This document shows positions 48,896-58,929 of a DNA stretch of 64,000 bases, piece after piece (the stretch's first letter is position 1; every line of letters begins with the position of its first letter). A program made the position numbers and the translations under genes. A model generated the notes under the pieces. The model ran no database searches, had not been told where the DNA came from, and saw only the letters and a program-made list of their open reading frames with translations. Origin of the DNA: an uncultured Erythrobacter sp. (GTDB lineage: Bacteria; Pseudomonadota; Alphaproteobacteria; Sphingomonadales; Sphingomonadaceae); NCBI GenBank assembly GCA_947495555.1, contig CANLZI010000001.1, positions 658,861 through 722,860 on the forward strand, read 5' to 3'.

Positions 48896-50263
48896 TCAGA
48901 CCACGCCAAACGCAAGCATGGCGTCGGCCACCTTTTTGAAACCGGCAATATTGGCGCCCTTGACGTAGTTTATCGATGGCTGGCCATCTCGCTTGCCCTC
49001 TTCGCCATACTCGACACATTTATCGTGAATGTCTTCCATCAAGTTCGTCAGCATATCACCGAGCTTTTCCTGATTCCAACTTATCCGTTCCGAGTTCTGG
49101 CTCATTTCGAGGCCGGACACGGCAACACCACCAGCATTGGCGGCCTTGCCGGGGCCATACATGATCTTGGCATCTTGAAAGACTTTCACGCCCTCCAGAG
49201 TGGTGGGCATATTCGCCCCCTCGGACACTGCGATCACCCCGTCGGTCACAAGCGCCTTGGCTTCATCCTCGTTGAGTTCGTTTTGCGTTGCACAGGGCAA
49301 TGCCAGGTCAGCTGACACATTCCATGGTCGTTTGCCTTGGTGGAACGTGGCATCTGTGAAATGGTCGACATATTCGCTGATGCGGCCCCGCCGTTCATTC
49401 TTGAGACGCTTAATCCAATCAATCTTTTCCTGATCAATACCGTCGGGATCGTGCACAAACCCGTCAGAATCCGACATTGTCAGCACCTTGCCACCCAGTT
49501 GAGTGATCTTTTCAGCCGCATGGGTCGCCACATTGCCAGAACCAGAGATCAGCGCGGTTTTTCCTTCGATGTCCTCGCCCGCATGCTGCAGCATATTCTG
49601 CAGAAAATAGACCGCGCCATAGCCCGTTGCCTCCGGTCGCATTTGTGACCCACCATATTCGATGGCCTTGCCGGTCAGCACGCCCTCCCACCTATTGGTG
49701 ATGCGTTTATACTGCCCGAACATATAGCCAATTTCGCGCGACCCGACGCCGATATCGCCCGCCGGGACATCAGTATCGGGCCCGATATGGCGGTAAAGTT
49801 CGGTCATGAAGCTCTGGCAAAAGCGCATGACTTCGCTGTCAGATTTGCCGCTAGGGTTGAAGTTGGAGCCACCCTTGGCCCCGCCCATGGGCAGGCCGGT
49901 AAGCGAATTCTTGAAGGTTTGTTCAAACGCCAGAAACTTCAATATGCTTTCCGTAACAGTCGGGTGAAATCGAATGCCGCCCTTATACGGCCCGATCGCG
50001 TTGTTATTTTGCACCCGCCAACCGCGCTGAACGCGGATATTGTGATTGTCGTCTTCCCAGCAAACGCGAAATGAAACCACGCGGTCGGGTTCTGCAATCC
50101 GGCGCAGGATTTGCGCTTCGTGATATTCTTCTTTGTCGTCAATGAATTCAAAGACGTCTTGAGAGACCTCTTGCACTGCCTGGACAAATTCGGTTTGCCC
50201 CGGATTCCGTTTCTTAACCCCTTCCATAAAGGTTGAAAGGTCGACGTGATCTGAAACGGCCAT
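48896..50263 (-). CDS. gdhA: NADP-specific glutamate dehydrogenase
   Basis: GdhA aminates 2-oxoglutarate with ammonia and NADPH to form glutamate, linking nitrogen assimilation to the TCA cycle. The 455-residue protein has the substrate segment GPYKGGIRFHPTVTESILK (with the catalytic Lys region), GLPMGGAKGGSNFNP, DVPAGDIGVGSREIGYMFGQYK and the NADP fold around ALISGSGNVATHAAEK. It lies inside the ribosomal cluster, between the SRPBCC gene and rpsM, an unusual location. The ATG at 50263 gives the normal N-terminus. Confidence 0.96.
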   Translation of the reverse strand: MAVSDHVDLSTFMEGVKKRNPGQTEFVQAVQEVSQDVFEFIDDKEEYHEAQILRRIAEPDRVVSFRVCWEDDNHNIRVQRGWRVQNNNAIGPYKGGIRFHPTVTESILKFLAFEQTFKNSLTGLPMGGAKGGSNFNPSGKSDSEVMRFCQSFMTELYRHIGPDTDVPAGDIGVGSREIGYMFGQYKRITNRWEGVLTGKAIEYGGSQMRPEATGYGAVYFLQNMLQHAGEDIEGKTALISGSGNVATHAAEKITQLGGKVLTMSDSDGFVHDPDGIDQEKIDWIKRLKNERRGRISEYVDHFTDATFHQGKRPWNVSADLALPCATQNELNEDEAKALVTDGVIAVSEGANMPTTLEGVKVFQDAKIMYGPGKAANAGGVAVSGLEMSQNSERISWNQEKLGDMLTNLMEDIHDKCVEYGEEGKRDGQPSINYVKGANIAGFKKVADAMLAFGVV

Positions 50264-50338
50264 GATAATTATCTCCTAGGACTGCGTAAGATCAATCCTA
50301 GAGAACGGTGTTCGTTCCGAATTTGAGCCTAGGACGGT

Positions 50339-51067
50339 CTAGCTATCCCCGTCTGCCAGTGCGTTCACCGCGTCTTCTAGACTACGCTCCCGATCCGATT
50401 TTGCATCGGCCGGCGCGGCATCCTCGGTCGCAACATCGCCCTGCTCTGCCTCAGCTTCAGGCGCCGGCTCAGGCGCCGGTTCAGCCGCTGCAGGTGCGTC
50501 GACCCTGCCCAGCAACTTGGCCAAGCCATTCAACTGCTGGGTCATCACCCCATCCACTGCCTTGGAGATGGTCGGCACGTCATAGCGCATATAGCCGCCC
50601 ACCACATATTCCCACACAATGGTGGTGCCGCCGGTTTCCGTTTCAGCCAAGGCGACCGTCAGCACACCCGTGGCAGCTTCGCTTTGCAAAGGCCCCAAGG
50701 CGCCCTGCATCCGCAATGCGCGTTCGGGAAAAGCATGCACCACACGCATGTGCTCTACGCTGCCTTCCAAGGTGATCCGCTCAGGGTTGGGATCTTCGGG
50801 GATCTTTTCGCAAAAGCATCCACCGGCCTGCGGCTTGATGGTCAAATTGGCGGCATCTCCTGACCATGTGTGGCCAGAATTCCACCATTTAGCCGGAGAG
50901 ATCAGCGTCAGCCAAACCTGCTTGGGTGCAGCCTCTACCACTGCGATTTCGCGTGTGACAAAGCCATCATCGTCGGCTTTGACAACTTCTGCTGCCAAAG
51001 GTTGAGCAAACACCAATCCGGCCAAAACCAGCCCGGCCATTCGCGATGCAGCAATTAAACGTAGCAT
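50339..51067 (-). CDS. SRPBCC (START-like) domain protein, exported
   Basis: The 242-residue protein has a signal peptide (AGLVLAGLVFAQPLAAEV) and a SRPBCC-type ligand-binding fold: VTREIAVVEAAPKQVWLTLISPAKWWNSGHTWSG, GGCFCEKIP and TTIVWEYVVGGYM (each part of the family outline). The C-terminal 50 residues are Ala/Pro/Glu-rich (APEPAPEAEAEQGD) and probably disordered. Ligand unknown. It lies between adk and gdhA on the same strand. Confidence 0.78.
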   Translation of the reverse strand: MLRLIAASRMAGLVLAGLVFAQPLAAEVVKADDDGFVTREIAVVEAAPKQVWLTLISPAKWWNSGHTWSGDAANLTIKPQAGGCFCEKIPEDPNPERITLEGSVEHMRVVHAFPERALRMQGALGPLQSEAATGVLTVALAETETGGTTIVWEYVVGGYMRYDVPTISKAVDGVMTQQLNGLAKLLGRVDAPAAAEPAPEPAPEAEAEQGDVATEDAAPADAKSDRERSLEDAVNALADGDS

Positions 51068-51180
51068 ACCGATCCCCTCTTTACAGGGACGGTTCTAAGC
51101 CATCGCAAGACTGCGATAAAGCGCCAATAATGTGAAATGCATTTTCCGTCGGTCAAACCGCCGACGCAAACCGATCGCGA

Positions 51181-51825
51181 TCAGCTGATGATGGCGCTAA
51201 TCTTGTCGGTCACGTCATCAATGCTGGCCATGCCATCCACCCGCGTCACAATGCCGCGCGCTTCATAACCCGGCAGGATCGGGGCTGTTTCGTCGCGGTA
51301 GAGCGCCATGCGGTTGCGCACGGTTTGCTCGTTATCGTCCGGGCGACGCTTGAACTCGGTCGAGCCGCAAGTGTCGCATACGCCTTCCTGAGCAGGAACA
51401 TTAGCCGTGTCATGATACAAAGTGCCGCAATTGGCGCATGAATAACGGCCCGTGATGCGTTCCACCAAGGCGTCCACATCAACTGCCAGCTCGATCACAT
51501 GATCCAGCGTGCGGCCATGCTTTTCCAGAATGCCGTCCAACGCATGCGCTTGCGCTTCAGTGCGAGGGTAGCCATCGAAAATGGCGCCTACATCGTCGCC
51601 CATGGCGGACAGCTCGTCAGAGATGAGCGCCGAGACGATTTCCTCGCTGACCAGATCTCCAGCTTCCATGATCGATTTGACCTTGAGTCCGGTAGGCGTT
51701 TCCGCCTTTACCGCGGCCCGCAACATGTCCCCTGTTGAAAGCTGCTTCATGCCGTGGTTTTCAACCAGGCGAGCACTCTGAGTTCCCTTACCAGCACCCG
51801 GAGGGCCAAGAAGAATGATATTCAT
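51181..51825 (-). CDS. adk: Adenylate kinase (zinc-type LID)
   Basis: Adk interconverts ATP and AMP with two ADP. The 214-residue protein has the P-loop GPPGAGKGTQS, DGYPRTEAQA and a LID domain with four cysteines (CANCGTLY and CDTCGSTEF), so it is a zinc-binding long form. secY precedes it by about 33 bases, the standard spc-operon order. Confidence 0.97.
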   Translation of the reverse strand: MNIILLGPPGAGKGTQSARLVENHGMKQLSTGDMLRAAVKAETPTGLKVKSIMEAGDLVSEEIVSALISDELSAMGDDVGAIFDGYPRTEAQAHALDGILEKHGRTLDHVIELAVDVDALVERITGRYSCANCGTLYHDTANVPAQEGVCDTCGSTEFKRRPDDNEQTVRNRMALYRDETAPILPGYEARGIVTRVDGMASIDDVTDKISAIIS

Positions 51826-51858
51826 GAAGCTTGCCTACCCCAGTTGCGGAACGCTGAT

Positions 51859-53223
51859 TTAGCGCGTCCGGCCTTTCAGTTTCGCTTTTTTGATCAGGTC
51901 ACCATATTGGTGCGCCAGCAAATGTGACTGCACTTGGCTGATCGTATCAACTGTCACATTGACCACAATCAACAGGCTGGTGCCGCCGAGGAACAAGGGA
52001 ATGCCGGTTTGGGCAATCATATATTCCGGTACCACGCAGACGAAGGTCAGATAGATTGCGCCCACCACGGTAATCCGGGTCAGGACGTAATCGAGATAAT
52101 CTGATGTTCGCTTGCCCGGACGGATGCCCGGAATAAAGCCACCATTCTTCTTCAGATTTTCGGCCGTTTCTTCAGGGTTGAAGACCACGGCGGTGTAGAA
52201 GAAGCAGAAGAACACAATCCCGATGCCATACAGCAGCATATACAGCGGCTGACCGTGGGCCAGATATTGGTTCAAGGTAACGATCACTCCGCCCACGCCG
52301 CTTTCGGTATCTACCGAATTGCCAGCAAACTGCGTGATGGTCAGCGGCAGCAGCAGCAACGAACTTGCAAAGATCGGCGGAATAACACCCGCGGTGTTCA
52401 GCTTGAGCGGAAGGTGCGAGCGATCCGCCTGCATCATGCCGCGCTGCGTGGCGCGCTTGGGATATTGGATCAGCAACCTTCGCTGGGCTCGCTCCACAAA
52501 CGAAATCAGCACAATCAGACCAACCACCATCACGATAAAGAAGATGATGATGCTGGGCGCGATAGAGCCGGTCCGGCCACCTTCAAACAGGTTCGCGGTA
52601 AAGGTCGGGAACTGGGCAACGATGCCCGCCATGATGATCAGCGAAACGCCATTACCAATCCCGCGACTGGTGATCTGCTCGCCCAGCCACAGCAGGAACA
52701 TGGTTCCGCCCACCAGGCTGATCACAGCGCCAACGCGGAACATATAGCCCGGGTCAACCACCGCTTGAATGCCGCTTTGTGCACCAAAGCTTTCAAGGCC
52801 GGAAGCCAGGAACCAGCCCTGGATCGCGCACAGGAACACCGTGCCGTAACGGGTGTATTGGTTCAGCTTCTGCCGTCCAGTGGCGCCTTCTTTCTTCAGC
52901 GCTGCCAGTGTCGGGTGCAAGGCCGAGGCCATCTGCACCACGATCGAGGCTGTAATATAGGGCATAACGCCGAGCGCGATGAGGCTCATCCGCTCAAGGC
53001 TACCGCCAGAAAATGTGTTGAACAGGTCCAAAATGCCGCCACGGCCCAGTTCAGCCAGATCCTGCAATACCAGCGGGTTAACCCCTGGCAGCGGAATGAA
53101 ACTGAGGAAGCGGAATACAATCAGCGCACCGATGGTGAACCAGATGCGTTGCCGCAGCTCGGTGGCCTTGGAGAAATTGGCGAGACTCATATTGCTCGCG
53201 ATGTTGTCGGCGCGTGATGCCAT
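51859..53223 (-). CDS. secY: Protein translocase subunit SecY
   Basis: SecY is the channel of the Sec translocon. The 454-residue protein has ten membrane helices, with the N-terminal LRQRIWFTIGALIVFRFLSFIPLPG, ALGVMPYITASIVVQM, and the cytoplasmic loop region around QRRLLIQYPKRATQRGM that binds SecA or the ribosome. ATG 53223 starts MASRADNIASNMSLANF; an in-frame ATG at 53250 adds nine unlikely residues. It lies between rplO and adk. Confidence 0.97.
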   Translation of the reverse strand: MASRADNIASNMSLANFSKATELRQRIWFTIGALIVFRFLSFIPLPGVNPLVLQDLAELGRGGILDLFNTFSGGSLERMSLIALGVMPYITASIVVQMASALHPTLAALKKEGATGRQKLNQYTRYGTVFLCAIQGWFLASGLESFGAQSGIQAVVDPGYMFRVGAVISLVGGTMFLLWLGEQITSRGIGNGVSLIIMAGIVAQFPTFTANLFEGGRTGSIAPSIIIFFIVMVVGLIVLISFVERAQRRLLIQYPKRATQRGMMQADRSHLPLKLNTAGVIPPIFASSLLLLPLTITQFAGNSVDTESGVGGVIVTLNQYLAHGQPLYMLLYGIGIVFFCFFYTAVVFNPEETAENLKKNGGFIPGIRPGKRTSDYLDYVLTRITVVGAIYLTFVCVVPEYMIAQTGIPLFLGGTSLLIVVNVTVDTISQVQSHLLAHQYGDLIKKAKLKGRTR

Positions 53224-53328
53224 TGTTCGTTTGTCGATCCTAGCTTGCAACCGGTCCCGTCCGGCTTAGACAGGATAGATAGGGAGCAGGAGCCCTAATG
53301 TCGAACCCCTGCCCCCGGCTTTTTCTAT

Positions 53329-53820
53329 TTAGTCAGCTTTTTCAGCCGTTTCAGCTTTCTTAGGAGCCGTCACTTCGACGCTACCGCCGGCCTTTTCAAC
53401 CGCTGCGATGGCACCCTTGGTGGCACCAGCAACGACGAACTTGGCCTTGGCCTTGATCTCGCCCTTGCCCAACAACCGAACGCCGTCTTTGCCGCCACGG
53501 GCCAGACCGCAAGCACGCAGAGCGTCTTCGGTGATGTCTTTCTTGCCGTCCAGCTTCTTGGCGTCGATCCATTTCTGAACCATGCCAATGTTCACTTCGG
53601 CAAAATCCTTGCCAAACGGATTGTTGAAGCCGCGCTTAGGAAGACGCATGTGAAGTGGCATCTGGCCACCTTCAAAGCCTTTGATCGCTACGCCTGAACG
53701 AGCCTTCTGACCCTTCTGGCCGCGAGCAGCTGTCTTACCTTTGCCCGAACCGATACCACGGCCCTTGCGCATGCGTCCTTTACGGGCGCCTTCATTGTCA
53801 CGGATTTCATTAAGTTTCAT
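53329..53820 (-). CDS. rplO: 50S ribosomal protein L15
   Basis: L15 is a late assembly protein of the large subunit. The 163-residue protein opens with [22 protein letters not shown], has the glycine-rich region [22 protein letters not shown] and [20 protein letters not shown], and ends in a short Ala/Lys/Glu tail ([11 protein letters not shown]). It follows rpmD. Confidence 0.97.
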   Translation of the reverse strand: MKLNEIRDNEGARKGRMRKGRGIGSGKGKTAARGQKGQKARSGVAIKGFEGGQMPLHMRLPKRGFNNPFGKDFAEVNIGMVQKWIDAKKLDGKKDITEDALRACGLARGGKDGVRLLGKGEIKAKAKFVVAGATKGAIAAVEKAGGSVEVTAPKKAETAEKAD

Positions 53821-53902
53821 GTCTGCACTCGCTTTCGCTTTTGTTCGCGCTAAAAAATCGAGTGGCCCGGGACTATTGCCCGAGCCACCCTTGTCTTGTG
53901 AA

Positions 53903-54088
53903 TTAGTCGATCACGGCAACCAGATGCGGTACTTTGGCGACGGCGCCGCGTACCTCTGGAGTGTCCTGGCGCTCAACCACCTTGTTCATCTTGTTCAGAC
54001 CCAGTCCGATCAGGATCTGCCGCTGTCCTTCAGGACGGCGAATGGCAGAACCGATCTGCTTGAGCTTGATAGTTTTCTTACCGGCCAT
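53903..54088 (-). CDS. rpmD: 50S ribosomal protein L30
   Basis: L30 is a small two-domain protein near the 5S rRNA region. The 61-residue protein has [40 protein letters not shown] and [13 protein letters not shown], all family landmarks. It lies five bases after rpsE. Confidence 0.96.
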   Translation of the reverse strand: MAGKKTIKLKQIGSAIRRPEGQRQILIGLGLNKMNKVVERQDTPEVRGAVAKVPHLVAVID

Positions 54089-54093
54089 TGATC

Positions 54094-54960
54094 TTACTCC
54101 ACAATCGCTGCGGCGTCGGCTTCTGCCTCAGCCTCGGTTGCGCCACCACGACCAAGCAGGTCTGCGACCTTCTTGCCGCGACGCTGAGCAACAGACTTCG
54201 GTGAAGTCTGGTTGGTCAACGCGTCAAACGTAGCGCGGATCATGTTATACGGGTTCGACGTACCAACCGATTTGGTCACAACGTCAGCAACGCCCAGGCT
54301 TTCGAACACGGCACGCATCGGGCCACCAGCGATGATGCCGGTACCAGCTGGTGCGGTACGAACAGTAACCTTGCCGGCTCCGAAGCGGCCGTTCACATCA
54401 TGATGCAGCGTGCGGCCTTCTTTCAAAGGAACGCGGATCATCTTTTTGCGAGCAGCAGCAGTTGCCTTGGTGATCGCTTCAGGCACTTCGCGTGCCTTAC
54501 CGTGACCAAAACCAACCCGGCCCGAACCATCGCCTACGACGACCAGCGCAGCAAAACCAAAGCGCTTACCACCCTTAACGGTCTTGGAGACGCGGTTAAT
54601 GTGGACCAGCTTTTCGATGATGCCATCATCTTCTTCCTGGCGTCCACCGCGACGGTTGTCACGGCCACCACGACCACGGCCACCACCGCCTTGATTGTTG
54701 CCACCACGGCCACGGCCACCACCGCGAGCATCGCGTTGCTGCGGCTTTTCAGCAGCAGGCGCTTCAGCAGGCTTGCCTGGCTCACCACTAGCGGCCGACT
54801 GCGCGTCAGCAGCTTGTGAAGGCGTTTCAGCAACCGCTGGAACTTCTGATTCTGCTTTGGCTTCCTCAGCCTTGGCTTCAGGAGCGGCAGTAGCTTCAGG
54901 AGCAGCCGTTTCAGGCGTCTCGGTTTCGGCTTCTGGTGTTTTCTTGTCTTCAGCCATCAT
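54094..54960 (-). CDS. rpsE: 30S ribosomal protein S5 with acidic and RGG-rich N-terminal extension
   Basis: S5 shapes the mRNA entry region and affects decoding fidelity. The core from about residue 113 on shows [57 protein letters not shown] and the end [20 protein letters not shown]. The preceding 110 residues are an Ala/Glu/Pro-rich acidic stretch, then an Arg/Gly tract with several RGG repeats ([19 protein letters not shown] and [10 protein letters not shown]). The total of 288 residues compares with about 166 in E. coli. The extension is in frame and uses normal codons. Starts at 54960 and 54957 are both possible. Confidence 0.96.
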   Translation of the reverse strand: MMAEDKKTPEAETETPETAAPEATAAPEAKAEEAKAESEVPAVAETPSQAADAQSAASGEPGKPAEAPAAEKPQQRDARGGGRGRGGNNQGGGGRGRGGRDNRRGGRQEEDDGIIEKLVHINRVSKTVKGGKRFGFAALVVVGDGSGRVGFGHGKAREVPEAITKATAAARKKMIRVPLKEGRTLHHDVNGRFGAGKVTVRTAPAGTGIIAGGPMRAVFESLGVADVVTKSVGTSNPYNMIRATFDALTNQTSPKSVAQRRGKKVADLLGRGGATEAEAEADAAAIVE

Positions 54961-55304
54961 CAGAACTCCAGCCCGCCTTCGCGAGCGGCATCGGCCAGCG
55001 CTTTCACGCGACCATGGAATAGGAACCCGCCGCGATCAAACACGACAGTCGTCACGCCGGCCTTCTTGGCAGCAGCGGCAATATCTTTGCCTACCTTTGC
55101 AGCGGCATCGAGATTGGCGCCAGAGCTCTTGCCACCCAGCGTCGAGGCAGCAGCGACCGTACGGCCACCTGCATCGTCGATGATCTGTGCATAGATATGA
55201 CGGCCAGTGCGGTGCACCGACAAACGGGGACGGTCACCACCGCGGCTGCGCAATGCAGTACGGACCCGGCGACGGCGACGTTCAAAGAGAGAAAGCTTTG
55301 CCAT
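54960..55304 (-). CDS. rplR: 50S ribosomal protein L18
   Basis: L18 brings 5S rRNA into the large subunit. The 114-residue protein has [40 protein letters not shown], and [28 protein letters not shown] (parts shown). ATG 55304 is standard; a longer in-frame start upstream lies within rplF. Its TGA overlaps the rpsE start. Confidence 0.97.
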   Translation of the reverse strand: MAKLSLFERRRRRVRTALRSRGGDRPRLSVHRTGRHIYAQIIDDAGGRTVAAASTLGGKSSGANLDAAAKVGKDIAAAAKKAGVTTVVFDRGGFLFHGRVKALADAAREGGLEF

Positions 55305-55305
55305 C

Positions 55306-55839
55306 TTACTTCTTCTTCCCTTCCTTGCGGAAGACATATTCGCCCTGGTACTTGATGCCCTTGCCTTTGTACGGCTCGGGCTTGCGCCAGCGGCGGATCT
55401 CTGCGGCAAGCTGGCCCACGGCCTGCTTGTCAATTCCGCTGATGATCACAGTTGTCTGATCAGGTGTCTTAACTTCGATGCCTTCCGGCACGTCGATGTT
55501 AACATCGTGGCTGAAGCCCAGCTGCAAGTTCAATGTCTTGCCCTGCGCCTTGGCACGATAACCAACGCCGGAAATTTCCAACGTCTTCGAAAAACCGTCG
55601 GTCACGCCTTCAACCAAGTTCGATACCAGCGTGCGTTGCATGCCCCAGTAAGAGCGCGCTTGCTTGGTGTCGTTGGCAGGATTGACCTGGATCTCGTCAC
55701 CTTCAACCTTGTAATCGATGAAGTCGGACAGACCGAGAGTGAGAGTACCCTTAGGGCCCTTCACTGTCAGAACACCTTCTTCGATCGAAGCGGTTACGCC
55801 GCCAGGAATGGCGACTGGTTTCTTGCCAATACGGCTCAT
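55306..55839 (-). CDS. rplF: 50S ribosomal protein L6
   Basis: L6 lies near the sarcin-ricin loop and factor-binding site. The 177-residue protein has [48 protein letters not shown] and the C-terminal [15 protein letters not shown]. It starts at 55839, overlapping the rpsH stop by one base. Confidence 0.97.
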   Translation of the reverse strand: MSRIGKKPVAIPGGVTASIEEGVLTVKGPKGTLTLGLSDFIDYKVEGDEIQVNPANDTKQARSYWGMQRTLVSNLVEGVTDGFSKTLEISGVGYRAKAQGKTLNLQLGFSHDVNIDVPEGIEVKTPDQTTVIISGIDKQAVGQLAAEIRRWRKPEPYKGKGIKYQGEYVFRKEGKKK

Positions 55840-56234
55840 CAGAACACCTCCGCTAGCACTTCGCCACCGACGTTCTCAGCGCGTGCTTCATTGTCTGAAA
55901 GCACACCCTTAGGGGTCGATACGATGGTGATACCCAGGCCGTTGCGAACCGTCGGAAGTTCTTTCGAACCCGAATAGACGCGGCGGCCAGGCTTGGAGAC
56001 GCGAGCAACGAATTTGATCGCTGGTTCGCCTTCGAAATATTTCAGTTCAATCCGCAGCGCAGGGTGCTTGCCACTCTCGTCAGCGGAATAGCCACGGATG
56101 TAGCCTTCGCGCTGAAGCACTTCGAGGACGTTTGCACGCAGCGTGGAAGCAGGCGAAAGGACGGAATCCTTCTTTGCCTGCTGTCCGTTGCGGATACGGG
56201 TGAGCATATCACCCAGGGGATCAGTCATAGCCAT
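55839..56234 (-). CDS. rpsH: 30S ribosomal protein S8
   Basis: S8 binds central-domain 16S rRNA and, in E. coli, its own mRNA as a translational repressor of the spc operon. The 131-residue protein has [43 protein letters not shown] and [20 protein letters not shown]. It follows rpsN. Confidence 0.97.
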   Translation of the reverse strand: MAMTDPLGDMLTRIRNGQQAKKDSVLSPASTLRANVLEVLQREGYIRGYSADESGKHPALRIELKYFEGEPAIKFVARVSKPGRRVYSGSKELPTVRNGLGITIVSTPKGVLSDNEARAENVGGEVLAEVF

Positions 56235-56245
56235 AGTTTAGATCC

Positions 56246-56551
56246 TCACCAGCTCGACTTGGTAACGCCGGGAATCAGGCCTTTGTTGGCCAGATTCCGC
56301 AATTCGATCCGGTTAAGGCCGAATTTGCGATAATAGCCGCGCGGGCGGCCGGTGGTGGTGCAGCGGTTGCGAACCCGGGTCGGGTTGGCGTTGCGCGGAA
56401 GTTCAGCCATTTTCAGGCGTGCGATCAGACGCTCGCCTTCATCAAGCGATTTGTCATTCGCAATCGCTTTTAGCTTCTCATACTTCTCAGCATACTGCTT
56501 CACGAGCTTCTTACGACGCTCATTCTTATTGATGGAACTCAGTTTCGCCAT
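56246..56551 (-). CDS. rpsN: 30S ribosomal protein S14
   Basis: S14 is a head protein near the A site. The 101-residue form has [20 protein letters not shown] and the C-terminal [21 protein letters not shown]. It lacks a CxxC zinc motif, so it is the zinc-independent type. It follows rplE. Confidence 0.97.
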   Translation of the reverse strand: MAKLSSINKNERRKKLVKQYAEKYEKLKAIANDKSLDEGERLIARLKMAELPRNANPTRVRNRCTTTGRPRGYYRKFGLNRIELRNLANKGLIPGVTKSSW

Positions 56552-56595
56552 TGGACTTAAGCTCTCTTTCCTATCTTCACTTGCAAGGAAACGGC

Positions 56596-57180
56596 TTACG
56601 CCGCTTCCTTTTCTTCCGACTCATCAGCCGGGAACGGGAAGCCGAACAGACGAAGCAGTTCGAGCGCTTCCGCGTCAGATTTTGCGGAGGTGGTGACAAT
56701 GATATCCATGCCGCGCACCTTGTCGATTTTGTCATAGCTGATCTCGGGGAACACGATTTGCTCCTTAAGACCCATCGCATAGTTGCCACGACCATCGAAT
56801 GACTTCGGGTTCACACCACGAAAGTCACGAATGCGAGGCATTGCGATCGTCACCAGACGGTCGAGAAATTCGTACATACGCTCACGACGCAAGGTTACCT
56901 TGCAGCCGATCGGCATGCCTTCGCGCAGCTTAAACTGAGCGATCGATTTCTTGGCCTTGGTGATTACCGGCTTCTGGCCGGCGATCAGTGCCATTTCTTC
57001 AGCCGCAATTGCGACCTTCTTCTTATCCTGGCTCGCCTCGCCCACACCCATGTTGAGTGTGATCTTTTCGATCTTGGGCACTTCAAGACGGTTTTTATAA
57101 CCGAACTTCTCAGTCATCGCCTTGACGATTTCATCGTCAAACTTCTGCTTGAGGCGTGGAGCTGTTGACTTATCAGCCAT
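56596..57180 (-). CDS. rplE: 50S ribosomal protein L5
   Basis: L5 binds 5S rRNA and contacts the P-site tRNA and S13. The 194-residue protein has [55 protein letters not shown] and [25 protein letters not shown] core (visible as [17 protein letters not shown]). It overlaps the rplX stop by eight bases. Confidence 0.97.
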   Translation of the reverse strand: MADKSTAPRLKQKFDDEIVKAMTEKFGYKNRLEVPKIEKITLNMGVGEASQDKKKVAIAAEEMALIAGQKPVITKAKKSIAQFKLREGMPIGCKVTLRRERMYEFLDRLVTIAMPRIRDFRGVNPKSFDGRGNYAMGLKEQIVFPEISYDKIDKVRGMDIIVTTSAKSDAEALELLRLFGFPFPADESEEKEAA

Positions 57181-57493
57181 CGATCGTCTCCCCGGATTTT
57201 ACTGCAACGCGCACCTTCTTGCCGTCTTTTTCTTCAAAACGAACACGGGTGGGCTTGCCATCTTTTGGATCAGCCAAAGCAACTTTGGAGATGTTCATCG
57301 GCGCTTCGAAGCGATCGAGACCACCTTGTGGGTTGGCTTGGCTGGGCTTGCGGTGACGAACAGCGATGTTGACGCCTTCGACGACAACTTTGCCTTCTTT
57401 CGGCATTACTTTGGATACGGTGCCGGTTTGGCCCTTATCCTTGCCGGACAGCACGACGACGCTGTCACCTTTCTTGATCTTAGCGGAAGCCAT
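57173..57493 (-). CDS. rplX: 50S ribosomal protein L24
   Basis: L24 initiates large-subunit assembly and lies near the tunnel exit. The 106-residue protein has the KOW motif [20 protein letters not shown], then [22 protein letters not shown]. It overlaps rplN by one base and rplE by eight. Confidence 0.97.
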   Translation of the reverse strand: MASAKIKKGDSVVVLSGKDKGQTGTVSKVMPKEGKVVVEGVNIAVRHRKPSQANPQGGLDRFEAPMNISKVALADPKDGKPTRVRFEEKDGKKVRVAVKSGETIDG

Positions 57494-57861
57494 TATAGCA
57501 CCTCCGGCGCGAGCGAGATGATCTTCATGAAGCCACGTCCGCGCAATTCACGAACAACTGGGCCAAAGATACGCGTACCGATGGGCTCTTCAGTCTTGTT
57601 CACAAGCACAGCTGCATTGCTGTCGAAGCGGATAACGCTTCCGTCAGCTCGGCGAACTTCCTTGCGTGTACGCACGATGACAGCGCGATGAACATCGCCC
57701 TTCTTCACCTTCGCACGTGGCTGGGCTTCCTTCACGGAAACCACGATCACGTCGCCAACGGATGCAGTACGGCGCTTAGAGCCACCCAGCACTTTAATGC
57801 ACTGGACGCGCTTTGCGCCGCTGTTATCCGCGACGTCGAGATTGGATTGCATCTGGATCAT
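57493..57861 (-). CDS. rplN: 50S ribosomal protein L14
   Basis: L14 forms an intersubunit bridge and contacts 16S rRNA. The 122-residue protein has [41 protein letters not shown] and [13 protein letters not shown]. It follows rpsQ by about 87 bases, a longer gap than others in the cluster. Confidence 0.97.
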   Translation of the reverse strand: MIQMQSNLDVADNSGAKRVQCIKVLGGSKRRTASVGDVIVVSVKEAQPRAKVKKGDVHRAVIVRTRKEVRRADGSVIRFDSNAAVLVNKTEEPIGTRIFGPVVRELRGRGFMKIISLAPEVL

Positions 57862-57948
57862 TGATCCGTTTCCTTCTCTTGGCTTGCCGAGACACCCAAA
57901 TTGCCAACCTAATGCTGGCGAGGCCCGGCAGTTCCTACGTCAAATTAC

Positions 57949-58239
57949 TCAGTTACCGGCAGCTTCAACTTCCAGATCGGCTTCCACCGCCTGGGTTCCA
58001 CCAGCAATTACGCGGTCAACAACTTTCCAGGTCTTGGTCTTGGAGATCGGTTTGGTCTCCTCGATCCGGACAGTGTCGCCCATTGCGAATTCATTGTTCT
58101 CGTCGTGAGCGTGATACTTCTTCGAACGACGGATAATCTTCCCGTAAAGCGGGTGCTTAACCTTGCGTTCGACCTTCACGGTCACGGTCTTGTCGGTCTT
58201 GTCGGAGGTGACGGTCCCGATCAGGATACGTTTCGGCAT
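57949..58239 (-). CDS. rpsQ: 30S ribosomal protein S17
   Basis: S17 binds 5'-domain 16S rRNA. The 96-residue protein has [39 protein letters not shown] and [20 protein letters not shown], plus a short acidic C-terminal tail ([11 protein letters not shown]). ATG 58239 is standard; a longer in-frame start lies within rpmC. Confidence 0.97.
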   Translation of the reverse strand: MPKRILIGTVTSDKTDKTVTVKVERKVKHPLYGKIIRRSKKYHAHDENNEFAMGDTVRIEETKPISKTKTWKVVDRVIAGGTQAVEADLEVEAAGN

Positions 58240-58249
58240 CGTTAGTTCC

Positions 58250-58459
58250 TCAAGCCTTGGCGGCGGCGGTTGCCGCACGCTCGTTCTGGAGTGTCTTGAT
58301 CTGAGCGATCGCGCGACGGACTTCTTTGATCCGTGCAGGACGCTCCAGCTGGTTGGTCGCACTCTGGAACCGCAGATTATACTGCTCGCGCTTCAGCTCG
58401 GTGAGCTCGTCGGACAGTTGATCGTCAGTTTTTGTGCGCATATCTGAAATATCGGCCAT
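58250..58459 (-). CDS. rpmC: 50S ribosomal protein L29
   Basis: L29 is a two-helix protein near the exit tunnel that helps dock trigger factor and SRP. The 69-residue protein has [20 protein letters not shown] and [21 protein letters not shown]. It overlaps the rplP stop by one base. Confidence 0.96.
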   Translation of the reverse strand: MADISDMRTKTDDQLSDELTELKREQYNLRFQSATNQLERPARIKEVRRAIAQIKTLQNERAATAAAKA

Positions 58460-58893
58460 TATTTGCCTCCCAGATGCGAGGTGTCACCCATACGGGCAAC
58501 AACCTTGGTTTTAATCGGCAGCTTCATCGCAGCGCGTTCAAACGCTTCAGCGGCCAATGGACCAGGTACACCGTCCAGTTCGAACAGGATGCGGCCCGGC
58601 TTAACGCGAGCAGCCCAATATTCGACCGAACCCTTGCCTTTACCCTGGCGGACTTCGGCAGGCTTCTTAGACACGGGCACGTCTGGGAATACGCGGATCC
58701 AAAGACGACCCTGACGCTTCATGTGACGTGTGATCGCGCGGCGAGCCGCTTCGATCTGACGGGCGGTGATACGCTCAGGCTCAAGCGCCTTCAGACCATA
58801 AGAGCCAAAGTTCAAAGTCGTGCCACCCTTGGCATCGCCTCTGATCTTGCCCTTGAAGGCCTTGCGATATTTGGTTTTTTTCGGTTGCAGCAT
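58459..58893 (-). CDS. rplP: 50S ribosomal protein L16
   Basis: L16 is near the A-site tRNA and peptidyl transferase centre. The 144-residue protein has [39 protein letters not shown] and [21 protein letters not shown] followed by [18 protein letters not shown]. It lies between rpsC and rpmC. Confidence 0.97.
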   Translation of the reverse strand: MLQPKKTKYRKAFKGKIRGDAKGGTTLNFGSYGLKALEPERITARQIEAARRAITRHMKRQGRLWIRVFPDVPVSKKPAEVRQGKGKGSVEYWAARVKPGRILFELDGVPGPLAAEAFERAAMKLPIKTKVVARMGDTSHLGGK

Positions 58894-58929
58894 GGTTGTT
58901 TCCTATTCCAGCATTCAGCGGGCCGCCAA

